A stretch of DNA of 64,000 nt from Mangifera indica (Eukaryota > Streptophyta > Magnoliopsida > Sapindales > Anacardiaceae), in contig NC_058150.1 of assembly GCF_011075055.1 (NCBI RefSeq), positions 13,359,408 to 13,423,407 of the forward strand, in the 5' to 3' direction. The translations under genes were made by a program, and so were the position numbers. The notes under the pieces were generated by a model that was not told the DNA's origin, did no database searches, and was given only the letters and a program-made list of their open reading frames with translations. Of the stretch, positions 22,472-33,419 are shown piece after piece. Numbering within the stretch: the first letter of the stretch is position 1; each line of letters starts with the position of its first letter.

Positions 22472-22894
22472 ATGGCAGCGACTCCACCACCGCCTCAGCA
22501 GTCTCAAAGTTTGCCCGTTGAACCACCTCTCCTCACCCCACCGCAGCTTGAGAAGCCGCCAAGTTTGTATGTTGAGGCTTCGATGGCAGGGAGTTCACCA
22601 GCACCGACTCCCTCGGTTCCAGCACTGCCTGAGCACCTGTCTGTGGAAGCTCCTATGCCCCCTGGAGGACCAACAGCACCTGGTCCTAATCGTGATGGTG
22701 GATGGTAATTAAGCGCTTGATGGCTCTTTTCACTTACTATTTCTTTAAAATTTGTTAATATATTTATGACTGATAGTTTAATTTTGTTTTTGTCTTGAAT
22801 GAGGATGAAACGGTGGATGTGCCTGGTTCGTACGGAGAATTGCTTGAACCACTGTTGGGACTACGTCACTTGCTCCGAATGCGATATGGAGTGA
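22472..22894 (+). CDS. Small Pro-rich protein with Cys-rich C-terminus (two exons)
   Basis: Proposed exons 22472-22704 and 22804-22894; intron 22705-22803 (99 bp, GT...AG). The product is about 107 residues. Exon 1 (MAATPPPPQQSQSLPVEPPL onwards) is made of loose repeats of about 20 residues in which S-L-x-V-E is followed by a Pro-rich run: SLPVEPPLL, SLYVEASMAG, LSVEAPMPPG. Splicing gives an in-frame Cys/Trp-rich tail: WMKRWMCLVRTENCLNHC, then WDYVTCSECDME and TGA, with five Cys. Unspliced, the frame stops at once (22706), so the splice is what joins the Cys-rich part. The start ATGGC has good plant context. An alternative start at 22340 would add a hydrophobic 44-residue leader that could be a signal peptide, but that stretch sits in the CT-rich leader. 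AATAA-type poly(A) words follow at about 22987. Not recognised; function unknown. Confidence 0.55.
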
Positions 22895-23520
22895 GACTCA
22901 GACCTTCCTGTGAAAGCAAATAGTTATTGCTGCAATCTTTTATCTGTTATGTATGTAAACAGTGTCCTGCATATGGCTGATTGACATAAATAATTGTTAT
23001 GTATGTTGTTCATTGAATGGATTTCTGCGTGGAGTGATACATTATATGATTCCATTTGCAACTTCTTGTGAATCAGAGCAGAATAAGTAAAAGTAAACGG
23101 TAAACCCCAACGGAAAATGCCATGGCTGTACGGAATATATTAACTCTAAAAGTTTAACTAAAACCCTAATTAAAGCAAAAATATAGGCCAGATTAAGATC
23201 ATCATGGCCAACTTTTCATCATTGTATTTTGGTATTATTTGTGGAATTTGAATTCCAATAAAGTATTGGTAGAATTTGAATTCCAATAAAGAAATACACA
23301 ACCTGAGTCTTTAACTTTATTCACAATCCTCCTAATTCCTTAGAAGGTAAATGAAGTTTTGAAAGATTTTATTCTACTCCTCGCTAAATCTCAATCTTTA
23401 TATTTCAATCCTTGTTTGATTTCTACTGCATTTACAACAGGAGGTACTTTTTATTATCATTTAACGAATATTCAGCATAAATGTTAAGCAAAATCAGAAT
23501 CTAGTAAAATAGCACTTTTG
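22895..23520. other. 3' flank of the two-exon gene
   Basis: Contains likely poly(A) words (22987, 23256, 23286) and a small direct repeat AGAATTTGAATTCCAATAAAG (about 23245-23290, twice). No gene. Confidence 0.4.
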
Positions 23521-23536
23521 TCCTAACTTGGTTGGC

Positions 23537-23660
23537 AAGAAAAAGAAAAGAAAAGAAAAGAAAAGAAAAGCCAACGGAGCTGAGATATTAAATATAATAA
23601 CGAAAAGAAAAGTGGGAGCTGAGATATTATATATAATAACTTAATTGTCCCACAGCGACA
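23537..23660. repeat. (AAAAG)n microsatellite and short duplication
   Basis: GAAAA/AAAAG units run at about 23537-23570. They are followed by two copies of GGAGCTGAGATATTA.ATATAATAAC about 35 bases apart. Confidence 0.85.
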
Positions 23661-23744
23661 CGTAGCGCCGTCCACCGTATAGATAACTAACGTCTGTCAA
23701 AAATATTATATATAATAACAATTAATTTCGCGGGACGATACCAA

Positions 23745-24385
23745 GTGAGGTCACTGTTCACACGATGCACTGTTTATTGCCAATTTTATTCTCCAAAAAT
23801 TAAATTAATTTTCCAAAAAAAATAATATCCAAAGCAACAATAAATTCATCTAAAACACAAAAAAATTTACCATATAATTAATAGTACAAATTTAAAAACC
23901 TTAACCTAAATAATATTGAACAATTTTGTTTTTAGAATAAACTATATTTTATATTTAAACTCGTATAAATATCTTATTATTGGCAATTGATTTTGTGGAA
24001 CAGTGCTCGTGAGTCACTGTTCACGCACCCAGCAGTGTCAATGAGAGTACTGTTCACGCAAGTATTAGTTTAATGATATTAGTGAGTGAAATTCAAAAAA
24101 TAATGCTCCGTGAGTTTACTGTTCGCACGAGTGAACAGTAACTTCCTTGGAAACAGTGCAGCCTGAGGTTCACTGTTCGCACGAGGCACTGTTTATAACT
24201 AATTTTAATCTCCAAAAATTAAATTAATTGTTCAAAAATAGTACTAAACCCAAAGCAACAATAAATTCATCCAAAACACAAAAAATTTACCATATAATCA
24301 AAGTACAAATTTAAAAACCCTAACCTAAATAATATTGAGCAATTTTGTTTTGAGAATTAATTATGTTTTATATTTAGATCCAAAA
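23745..24385. repeat. Direct repeat pair with CACTGTTC(A/G)C motif cluster
   Basis: A block of about 215 bp (23751-23965) is repeated in direct orientation at 24172-24385. The copies share ATTAAATTAATT, AAAGCAACAATAAATTCATC and AACCTAAATAATATTGA at roughly 85-90% identity. The motif CACTGTTC(A/G)C(A/G)C heads each copy and recurs three more times in the 200 bp between (24015, 24049, 24116). It could be a tiny LTR (TRIM-like) pair, but I see no primer site. Confidence 0.75.
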
Positions 24386-25459
24386 AAAGGTTTTTAAAGT
24401 ATATTAAATTTTGATGTGATGTACTGAATATATTATATATGATATAGTACATATTATCGATATGAATATATACATATTTTTTAAGAATTAATGACATGAT
24501 ATGAGTATATTTAAAAAATTTTAGAATTTTAGTAAATGTTTATGATATTTTATTAAGATGATAATATAATAATTAAAATTTTAGTTCTTTTAATAATAAA
24601 ACTATATAGATAAATAATATGTATAATAAATAATAAAATATTATTTTATCTTAAATTTAAAACTATTTAATTATATTATAACATATTATTTATACATATA
24701 ATATATTTTTTTTCAGACAAAAATATCTCACGCAGAATTAGATATACAATTGGAGGGCAATTATCTTGGAATAACATGTGCACGTAAAGTAAATGCACCT
24801 TCTTTGAAAATGGCTTCTAGCCTTTTAAAATGGAAAGAGGCGGAAATTGTTTTTTACAATCAATATCAATATTTTTAAAATTGGATCGATAATTAAATTA
24901 GTTATCTTATTGATTTATGATTTGATTAGTTTAATCAATTTTTAAATTATAATATGTTTTTTAATACTATCAAATATTTATCACATTTTTTAAATATAAA
25001 TAATATGTATTTAAACAAAATGCTCTAATATCATTCATCTAGTTTCTCTTATTAAAAACTCAGGTATAAATAATTAATTTATTTTAACCTACTAAAATCA
25101 ATTCAATTTAATCATTTTATCTAATTAATATTTGTTTATTCTCAATAACTCTTCTCTCTCTAATTAATATTTGTTATTTTTTAATGACGATTATTTAATT
25201 TTCAACCAATTAGCCAACCATACTTATTTAATGTTATTCATTATCACTTTGATTTTTTATTTTTTTTATAAATATATATAAAAAACAAAAACCAGATTTT
25301 TTTTAAGCAAATTAGACCAGACCAAGAGTTGGTTCGTGATTAAACCAGCTAGTCTAGTCCGATTTTAATAACACCGGTCAATATCAACTAGGCATCTGAA
25401 GAAGAGGTGCAACGGGTTTATCCGGTCTCACATGTTCATAGTGACTTGGCTTGACAAAA
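24386..25459. other. AT-rich spacer
   Basis: No gene seen. 24400-24680 resembles the ATACGATAC-linked dispersed repeat (GATATAGTACATATTATCGA and TTTAAAAAATTTTAGAATTT). A short GC-richer stretch at 25300-25450 carries nothing recognisable. Confidence 0.3.
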
Positions 25460-25793
25460 AGCCTGCGTTAAATTTGGGTAATATTTTATTATTAAAATTA
25501 AAATATTATTTTAAAGATAGATTATTTAAAAGATTACTTGGGTATAAATAATTATTATTTTTGATAAAATTTGATAAATATAAATAATTATTGTATTTGG
25601 TTAGAGGTAATAAAAAAATACTATTAAATTATTTCACTTAAATAACATTGTGAATACTTATTCTAAAATATTTTATATATTTTTTTGTTATATTAATTAA
25701 AAATGAGATTATTTTTATCTTTAAAAATTAATAAATAAGAATATAATTATATTAAAAGCAAGTTGCTATAAATAATTATTTTGTTATTTTTTT
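25460..25793. mobile_element. MITE, truncated second copy of the 7798 family
   Basis: Aligns with the reverse complement of 7798-8255 over most of its length: AAGATTACTTGGGTATAAAT, ATAATTATTGTATTTGGTTA and GAGATTATTTTTATC all have near-identical partners. Both GGGG..TTTG tips are missing or worn. It lies just left of the MULE. Confidence 0.65.
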
Positions 25794-25901
25794 GAATAAT
25801 TCCTTCTTTTATCATAATCCAAAATATCTTGTTGGACTCAAATTACAAGATCAAAATTATGCATACCCAATTTGTATTCTATGCGTATTCGCTAATAATG
25901 C

Positions 25902-27745
25902 CAATTTTGTGGGATATTAATTAAAATAGGCAATCGCATTTCCGCTTAAACTTTTTTCGGCAACAATTTTTACATTTTACCTTTTTAAGTAAACCGTTGT
26001 TTTCATTCCAAAAATATCCTTTGTCTAATTTCTCACTTTATCATAGCATTTCCCCGATTATTTGCTTTCCTTTCACGAAAAATATTAAGATTAAACTACT
26101 GTAATATTTATAAATTAAAAACAAATTAATATTTTATAAAATAATATTAATATAATATATTATATATTAATATATCATATTAATATATAATATTTATATA
26201 ATATAACAAAGTTGTGGATGCGGGGGCGGGAATTTGGTAAAGGGTGCGGGACTTTGGTAAGGGGTGCGTGTGCGTGCGGGCGGGTGCGCGCGCTCTGGCG
26301 CTGCGTGCGTGCAGGCACATGCGCGCTGGTACCCCCGCACCCGCACGCAGCGCGCACACACCAGTTTATCCCTGCACCCCTTTATAATTTATAAAAGGGT
26401 GCGGGGTTATAAAAAGGGGTGTGGGAGAAATTTCTCCTCCCGCACCCTTTTACAATGGGTTCATCACCTAGCTGTTATATTTATACTATATATATATATT
26501 ATATTAATATATATTATAAATATAATATATTTATATTATAAATATATTATATTAATATAATAAAAATATAATATATATTAATAAAATATAATATATATTA
26601 TAATTCTCCTGTACCTTTTTTATAATTTTCCCGCACCTCTTTTGTTTTTCCCGCACTCGTTTATATTTTCACGCACCCCTTCACAATTTCACGTACTCGT
26701 TTATATTTTTACGCATCCGTTTTGTATTTTCACGCACCCCTTCACAATTTCACACACCCGTTTGTATTTTTACGCACTCATTTTGTATTTTCACTCACCC
26801 CTTCACATTATCAGGCACCCGTTTGTATTTTTACATACCCGTTTTGTGTTTATTATTTTCACGCACCCCTTTTATAATTCCTGCACCTTTCAGAAAATTG
26901 CCGCACCCTCCACGCACCCTTCCAAGCACCCGCAATGCTTGCCGCACCCTTTCAGGCACCTGTTTTGTATTTTCACGCACCTGTTTGTATTTTTACGCAC
27001 CCGTTTTGTATTTTCACGCACCCGTTTGTATTTTTACGCACTCATTTTGTATTTTCACTCACCCTTTCACATTGTCACGCACCTGTTTGTATTTTTATAC
27101 ACTCGTTTTGTGTTTATTATTTTCATGCACCCCTTTTATAATTCCTGCACCTTTCAGAAAATTGCCGCACCCTTCCACGCACCCTTTCAAAAATTGTCGC
27201 ACCCTCTACACACCCTTTCAACAATTGTCACACCCTTTCAGAAATTGCCACACCTTCCACGCACCCTTCCAGCAATTGTCACACCTTTTCAGAAATTGTC
27301 GCACCCTCCACGCACGCACCCGCACCCCTTACCAAATTCACGCACCCTTTACCAAATTCATTGCAACCTGTTTTTATAAAAATAAAATTTAATATATTTT
27401 ATAAAAATAGATTATTTTATAAATATATATTATTTAATAGATTATTTTATAAAATATATTATTTTATAAATATCCAAATTCACTTCAATTATTTTATAAA
27501 AATAAAATTTAATTTATAAATTTAATTTATTTCAGGTAATTTAATCTTAATCTAATATTAATGATTTCTGTGATAGGAATGAATTAATCGGCGAAAGGCA
27601 AGCGTTGCATTTGAAAAATTAGCTTAGGGATATTTTTGGAATGAAAAAGATGATTTGCTTAAAAAGGTAAAACAGAGTAATTGTTGCCGAAAAAGGTTTA
27701 GGCGGGAATCCTCTTGCCTATTTTAATTAATATCCCCAATTTTGT
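25902..27745. mobile_element. Non-autonomous Mutator-like element (MULE) with 9-bp target duplication
   Basis: The element proper is 25911-27736 (1826 bp), flanked by the perfect 9-bp direct repeat CAATTTTGT (25902-25910 and 27737-27745). TIRs are about 185 bp. The first 23 bases (GGGATATTAATTAAAATA...) are identical at both ends, and similarity continues through TTTTTCGGCAACAATT and TTCATTCCAAAAATATCC. Long TIRs plus a 9-bp duplication are diagnostic of the Mutator superfamily. There is no transposase. Inside is a second inverted-repeat pair and a GC-rich minisatellite, listed separately. Long frames on the plus strand are repeat artefacts. Confidence 0.9.
26205..27375. repeat. Inner inverted repeat and GCACCC minisatellite inside the MULE
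   Basis: Left 26230-26280 reads AATTTGGTAAAGGGTGCGGG followed by ACTTTGGTAAGGGGTGCG. The right end (27308-27362) is its near-perfect inverse. Between them, 26640-27300 is an imperfect tandem array of about 20-bp and 40-bp units of the type ACGCACCCGTTTGTATTTTT, with a strong strand bias (C-rich on plus). Left of it, 26220-26450 is a G-rich counterpart on the same strand, so the core is itself partly self-complementary. An AT-only stretch (26480-26610) splits the two. Confidence 0.8.
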
Positions 27746-29552
27746 TGATCATTTGAGCCTTTTGTAATTATTTTCACAACACTCTTTGCTATTTCTTATA
27801 CTGTGCTTTTTGTGTGGTTTTTTGTATTATTGGAGTATAGAGAAAAAAACAAAGGAGAGGGAGTAGAGTGTTTTTGGTTTGTGTATTTTGCTTTGTCAGC
27901 CAGTTATGTGACAATTTTTGTCTATTTATAAATAAAGATACCTGCTTCCAAAATAGCCATGGGCAGTGTAGTAATTGTGCCTTTAACTGCCATAGGTAGT
28001 ATCATAAATCTATGTTGTTTTGTGCAAGGGTTAGGTTAACCCATCATGGGTGGATCAAACCCAATATCTCCCACTCACATATGATGAGTGATTCGAACTA
28101 AAAACTTATACACAAAAATCTCATGTAATAGTACATTTCATACTTACAAATGTATCATATGACCTTACAAGTAACTTGCACTTGGGAGCTAATTCACTAT
28201 ACATCTATTAGAAATAACGTAGTTATTTCAGTCCGAATAAAATAAAATAAAACATTAGTCTCATTGTATCCCGAACTTATTTGATAACATTAGCACTCTT
28301 TAATCTCTCAATTATTATTGTGTTATTATTTTTATGTATCTATGTCAAGTTAAACCTCTCATATGATTGACAAGATTAGTTAACCAATGGATACATGTAA
28401 TATGTAAGTCTTCCTCTTTAACTCGAAATTCTTAATTTAAATTTAGTTGTTTTTTTAGTCATGCTCTATAGACCGAACGTGTGTAGCCATAAGTGTCAAG
28501 TTAAGATAACAAACACTAAGAGTAAATATTAAATAACAATAAAGAGTCTAAGGGTATCAAGATGGGATAATTCTCATAAAATCTCACAGTGATGGAGCAG
28601 AGTTTATCCTCTCACTACTTCAATTGGTTGTCTTATGCATACATGATATGAAAAATGTGCTACAGTGTGTATCTTCCATAAATGTCATTACATCAATACT
28701 GTATAGTTCTTGGTTCAGTCGTTATGTCTAGCACCTAATCTGAGTTCTTAAACATCTTTCCAAGCTTGTTGATATTTTTATTTATTAACAACTCACATAT
28801 GACATTTACAAGTTATTTGGACGTGAAAAATCTAAACCAGTCATTATTAAAATGATCTATTCATAATCTCATCTTGATTAATCATGAAGACAACATTTTT
28901 ACTTTAATAATTTTTTTCTCAAGAAACATTTCTTTTCTCTTTACACACTCTCTCAATGACACTTTTCTCGAGAAATATGTTGCATCTTTGTACACTCTCT
29001 TAATGTTAAAGATGATTCCTCGTGTGAGTAAGCAAATCTATAACTTGTATGACATTATAATCTTGTTGAGCGTTTAAATAAAATAATGTGTATACAGTGA
29101 AATACCAAAAATTCAAACATGCAATAAAATAAAGATAGATTCCATGGTTTTCAAAGTTGTGTTACAAGTATAATATGCGCTCAACAATTCATCTATCATA
29201 ATTTACACAACCCATGAGATTTAACATGTGCAAGATATGTCTTTTGGAATTGGTTTGGTTGAAGGATTAGCAACCATGTGATGTGTAGAAATATATTGTA
29301 CATTAACTTACTTCTTCGGAGGCATATTAGTGGGAGAGGCACATTAGTGGTGATGAATCATTGATTGAGAAACTATTTTTTAATTCTCAACGTTTAGATG
29401 TGGTTTCTTCAGAGAGTTCTAGACCCATTGATTTGATTTTCATGTCGGCATGTATACTGATTTATAATGTTGCATGCACATCTCTTTCTATTATGTTTGC
29501 TACTACTATGTTTATTGATATTATGCTTTCAGTTTTTGATGAATACATCTAT
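27746..29552. other. Non-coding spacer, old repeat debris
   Basis: No gene or LTR ends recognised. The style (ATCTCCCACTCACATATGATG near 28065, AGTCCGAATAAAATA near 28230) suggests worn non-coding retroelement sequence. 29361-29550 may be upstream exon or intron sequence of the antiporter fragment, but I could not match it. Confidence 0.3.
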
Positions 29553-29634
29553 TTGCGTTTTGCGGTTGTTTGGTGGTAAGGCTTCAGAAGGGGTATTTGT
29601 TGGTGCCTTGCTGTCTATGTCCTCAACTGCAGTG
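29553..29634 (+). pseudogene. KEA-type K+/H+ antiporter exon fragment
   Basis: The reading frame gives FGGKASEGVFVGALLSMSST followed by AVV and a GT. This matches the conserved transmembrane segment of plant K+ efflux antiporters (KEA4-6 group, CPA2 family). Upstream residues are hydrophobic but not clearly antiporter. It is only one membrane-segment piece, so non-functional. It abuts a piece of an unrelated gene 13 bases later. Confidence 0.72.
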
Positions 29635-29647
29635 GTAATATTTTGGC

Positions 29648-29755
29648 AAGTACTTGTCTAGCTGGAGTATACTTGGTGTTGGTACTGGCAATGGTCTGCT
29701 CCTTCAAGAACTTGCTGAGCAGGGATACACTCTGAGATTTGTGCCTCTAGTTCTG
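29648..29755 (+). pseudogene. AR401/METTL10-like methyltransferase exon fragment
   Basis: Frame KYLSSWSILGVGTGNGLLLQ continuing ELAEQGYTLRF, ending at a GT donor (29756). It is the SAM-binding motif I region of the class I methyltransferase family that includes plant AR401 and animal METTL10/EFM4 (eEF1A lysine methylation). Family members usually have Asp before I/V-G-T-G-N-G; here it is Gly. Different reading frame from the antiporter piece just upstream, so not a fusion protein. Confidence 0.75.
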
Positions 29756-30520
29756 GTATCATGTGCTATATTAATCTAAAATTTTTTAAATATAATTTAA
29801 TATTTTACTTATAAATAGATCTACGTCTTGTTCATTCTTTCTTTATATGGGAACATAATACACATGCTGCATGGCTTTGAGGAGTCCTTGCGGGAGTTTT
29901 AAGATATGAGATAACATGTTATCATCTAGGATATAATATGGTGTTATGCAAGTCTTCAGATGTGGGTAGATTGTGACATAGAAAGCCAACTATTATTCTT
30001 GATGCTATTATAACATAAAACTATAGAATCCTAAACTTTAGTGGTATAGTCTTATTTGGACTTCAAACTAAAGACATCAAACCTAAGAATATGACTTTCG
30101 CTTTCCTCAGTTATCATTTGTATGTGTTTAGTGGTTTCCCTTTTCTCCTTTCATTTGGGAGACTATGAAATAATTAAGCAACTTATTTCCACATTTATGG
30201 ATTCTAGACTCCCAGCTTCTATGTAGAACTCGTTGTTCTTGCAGGATTTTAAAATTTAACACAATTTAGTCTGAGTCTTTCCTGGTGTATGCAAGGCAAA
30301 GATATACCATTATATTAGCAGTTAGCCCCAGGTTTCAACTCCCCGCGGTACCACATGCTTGGGATATATTTCAACGATATGATTTTAGGATGTGACATAG
30401 TCTTCAGCTTAGAGCTCAGTGAATTCATTACAAAATGTTGGCTGTTTTGGTCATTTACTTGTCAGAATGGTCATTCGACTTGCAATATATGGTATCGTAG
30501 CAGAAATTACAAACAGTTAT

Positions 30521-30607
30521 CATTTGCAGTGTGCTCTTGTGACGGAGAAGTCTGGACGAGTTCATAGCAGTACTGTCTCTGTTGCTATCCTTCCTCAGGC
30601 TGATGAG
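30521..30607 (+). pseudogene. Class-1 peptide chain release factor (RF1/PrfA-type) exon fragment
   Basis: Frame QCALVTEKSGRVHSSTVSVA then ILPQADE, ending GAG before a GT donor at 30608. This is the block just upstream of the GGQ domain in organellar RF1/PrfA proteins, which release finished peptides at stop codons. The GGQ part is absent. Unspliced, the frame continues to a stop at 30626-30628. The third unrelated gene piece on the same strand within about 1.1 kb. Confidence 0.75.
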
Positions 30608-31684
30608 GTGCTAAACAATTGCAGTTGATTGAATGATGGTATTTGTTACGGTGCCACAATTTCATGGTCATTTTTCTTTATGCTTGATTGTACATGATAC
30701 ATTGATACTTGTATTACTTATAACAATTTTTTAATTTTGATTATAGAGAGATTATCATAATAGAAAATTTAAAATTTAAAATTTTTTTATTTTTTATATT
30801 TGTGAATCATATGGAGACTTTGAGATAATTGTGATTAGAATATAATCAATGTCAATAATCATATTTTGAAAATAAAATTTTAATTATCAATATTATTATA
30901 ATGATGAGGATAGTCATCATTAATATTTGTTTGATGGTGGTAAATATTGTTATAACAGTAGAGATATTCATTATTGATATTATATATAATGACAGATCAA
31001 TATTATTATGACGATGAAGATATCTATCATTGATATTATGTTTAGTGACTGATAAATGTTATTATAACAACGGGATATCCATCATTAATATAATGTATAG
31101 TGATGGATAAATATTATTATAATAACGAAAATATTCATCATTGAATTATTATTTTTAACGACATAACTTACCTCTCTTGTTATTTATATTAAAAATGAGA
31201 TTTTTATTTCAATCTTTAATATTTTTAGTGACAGAAGTTATAATTAACGGCGGAAAATAAATTTTTAACTACTAATATTCCTTTTGTTATAGTTCTTTTT
31301 TTGTAATTATATTTATTAATTTTAAAAATCTAAATACTCACCTATCAACTATTATTATTAAAAAGGTTTATAGATTTTAAAAGTATGAATATCATTTAAT
31401 TATTAATTTTTTCTGACAAAAAACAAGCGAGTGATACCATGCCATCTACAGTAATCTATCTTGTTCTTGATCGATTTCGGTAAGTAATGATCGTCGACTG
31501 GCTTCTCACACGACCTGGGGGCTGAACCAATAACAAGTAAAACGCAAGGTTTGTATGGCCGGAGAAAATTGGGGAAATTCGAATTATTTTTAACCACTCA
31601 GCTCCCGGTTGGTTCAATTCAAAATTTTCGACCAGTGAATCTGATTCAATCCAACAACATAGTTAGCTCTATTTTGCGGTATCA
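30608..31684. repeat. Spacer with about 60-bp tandem units (30940-31160)
   Basis: Four degenerate units of the form GATAAATATTATTATAA..ACGA.GATATTCATCATTGATATTAT follow in tandem. The rest is AT-rich. A short GC-normal patch at 31430-31600 has no supported gene. Confidence 0.55.
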
Positions 31685-32835
31685 ACATAACCATATATAT
31701 ATAATACAAGTTGCTATTCATAATTATTTGGCTTTCATGTGTTTAATTACCTCCAATAAATCATTTGTAACAATTTTTTGAGTAAATTTTGTCGATAATT
31801 TCTTCTTTTTATCATAATCCAGACTGTCTCCAAATATGAAATCTGACATTCAACAATTAATATGGGAAAAAATTGCTTGAAAGGCAACTTAACAAGCTTG
31901 GGAATCTTTAATTCGAAAAGTAAATGAACTTTGAATTACTATATATAAAGATACAGATAAAGAAATGTATTTTATTTTATTTTTTAAACGAAAATTTGTC
32001 ACAACGTTCATTTTTTCAGCATGATTTATTTATGATTTTGATCATAACGATTAAACCTATCTAGTATCATTCATTCATACATACTTACAAACATAACTAT
32101 CTATTTAAAAATGTTAAAAAATATATTCAATAAAACATTGATTTTGTGATATGAAAAAACAATATTTTGTGCACCCAATTTTAAATACCTAATTGAATAT
32201 TCAAATTATGTATCACATAAGATAAGATTTTACTTTATTCTTAATTTAAACTCATCTAATCATATGATGACATATTGCTTGGATATCTAATTAAATACTC
32301 AAAATTAGATGTATATAATTTTATTAGACTAAAAAACGTATAATGCATAGAATAAAAAATACATGTACAAATTAAATTTTATTGACTTATTTATATAAAC
32401 TGATATGACAATATATGATTAGATGATATGATTATATAATTTTTCTTATTTTAAAATTATTTAATCACATATTGTTATATCAATTTGTATAGCAAATTTT
32501 TAAAAATTTGTTTGTATATGTGGCATTGCTCTAATACATGTTGCATTTTTTTTATTTCAATGATAAATCATGAAGAAAGTATTAATAGATACAAATAAAT
32601 TGATTTGTTATCATGTGATTAAGTAATTATAAATTAGAGATAAAATAATATTCAATCACATGATGATAAATCATATTAGTTATATTAGTTAGTACCTACT
32701 AATTATATATATTTTTTAAGTTGTTTTTCAGCGAAAAGAGCATGACAATGCTCAATTTGATTGTAGCCGTATTAACATGTCTAACATAAGAATAAAATTA
32801 TGCATATAAATAAATTGTGTAAATATTACAAGTAA
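31685..32835 (+). repeat. Segmental direct repeat, copy A
   Basis: About 1.15 kb that aligns with 33420-34450: shared CAACTTAACAAGCTTGGGAA, ATTTATTTATGATTTTGATC and GAGCATGACAAT, in the same order. Roughly 80% identity by eye. It contains a worn MITE copy (about 32160-32532, ending GCATTGCTCT) and, unlike copy B, about 120 extra bases at 32570-32695. Confidence 0.75.
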
Positions 32836-33419
32836 AACTTTGTAATAATAAGCCAAGAATATAATAGAGCCATGTACTTGTACATCAGACAAACTTTCTA
32901 TAGTGCACAAGCTTTCGGAGACGTGCCTCGCAAAAGATCTCAGGTTCAGTAATAGCATGCAGAATTTGCTGTAAACAAACATATATCATGTAACTTCATG
33001 TACAGTAAACTGTCACGCTCTCATGAAATTCTTGAATCGCCTTTGTGATACAATAAAAAGTGTGGACTGTTTGAGGAGTTCAACCTTTGTGGACAGCATT
33101 GCTGTATACATATATGTTGTCTAACAGAGGTCCATAGATGAGTGTACATTGCTAGCACGTGTCTGTATTTTAAATGAAAGACCATATCCTTTATTATCAT
33201 GAGAACGGAAATTTAGCCATATTAACCTCGGAGTAACAACAACTAGTAGTTCAACTCAAGCCAATGGTTTCTCTCTAAAATCAGATGTGCCCTAAAATCA
33301 GTATTATTATCTGCCGATGACTTATTAACAAGAAGTTACCTATACAAATGGCTATAAGCGACAACACTGGATTAACTAGAAACCATAACAAAACGAGCTC
33401 TGCTATGACATGTTAATAT
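32836..33419. other. Spacer between the direct repeats
   Basis: GC slightly higher than its surroundings; no frame or known repeat recognised. It contains CTTTCGGAGACGTGCCTCGC near 32911, unplaced. Confidence 0.3.

Noticed and set aside
23745..24385. Complete TRIM retrotransposon
   Set aside because: Direct repeats are present, but no primer site, no polypurine tract and no TG...CA ends or target duplication could be seen; kept as a repeat only.
26642..27392. Two long overlapping plus-strand frames (245 and 189 residues) rich in HPF, FVF, RTRF
   Set aside because: They are the translation of the GCACCC minisatellite in two frames; the repeat has no stop in these frames. No start context, no domain, and it lies inside a non-autonomous MULE.
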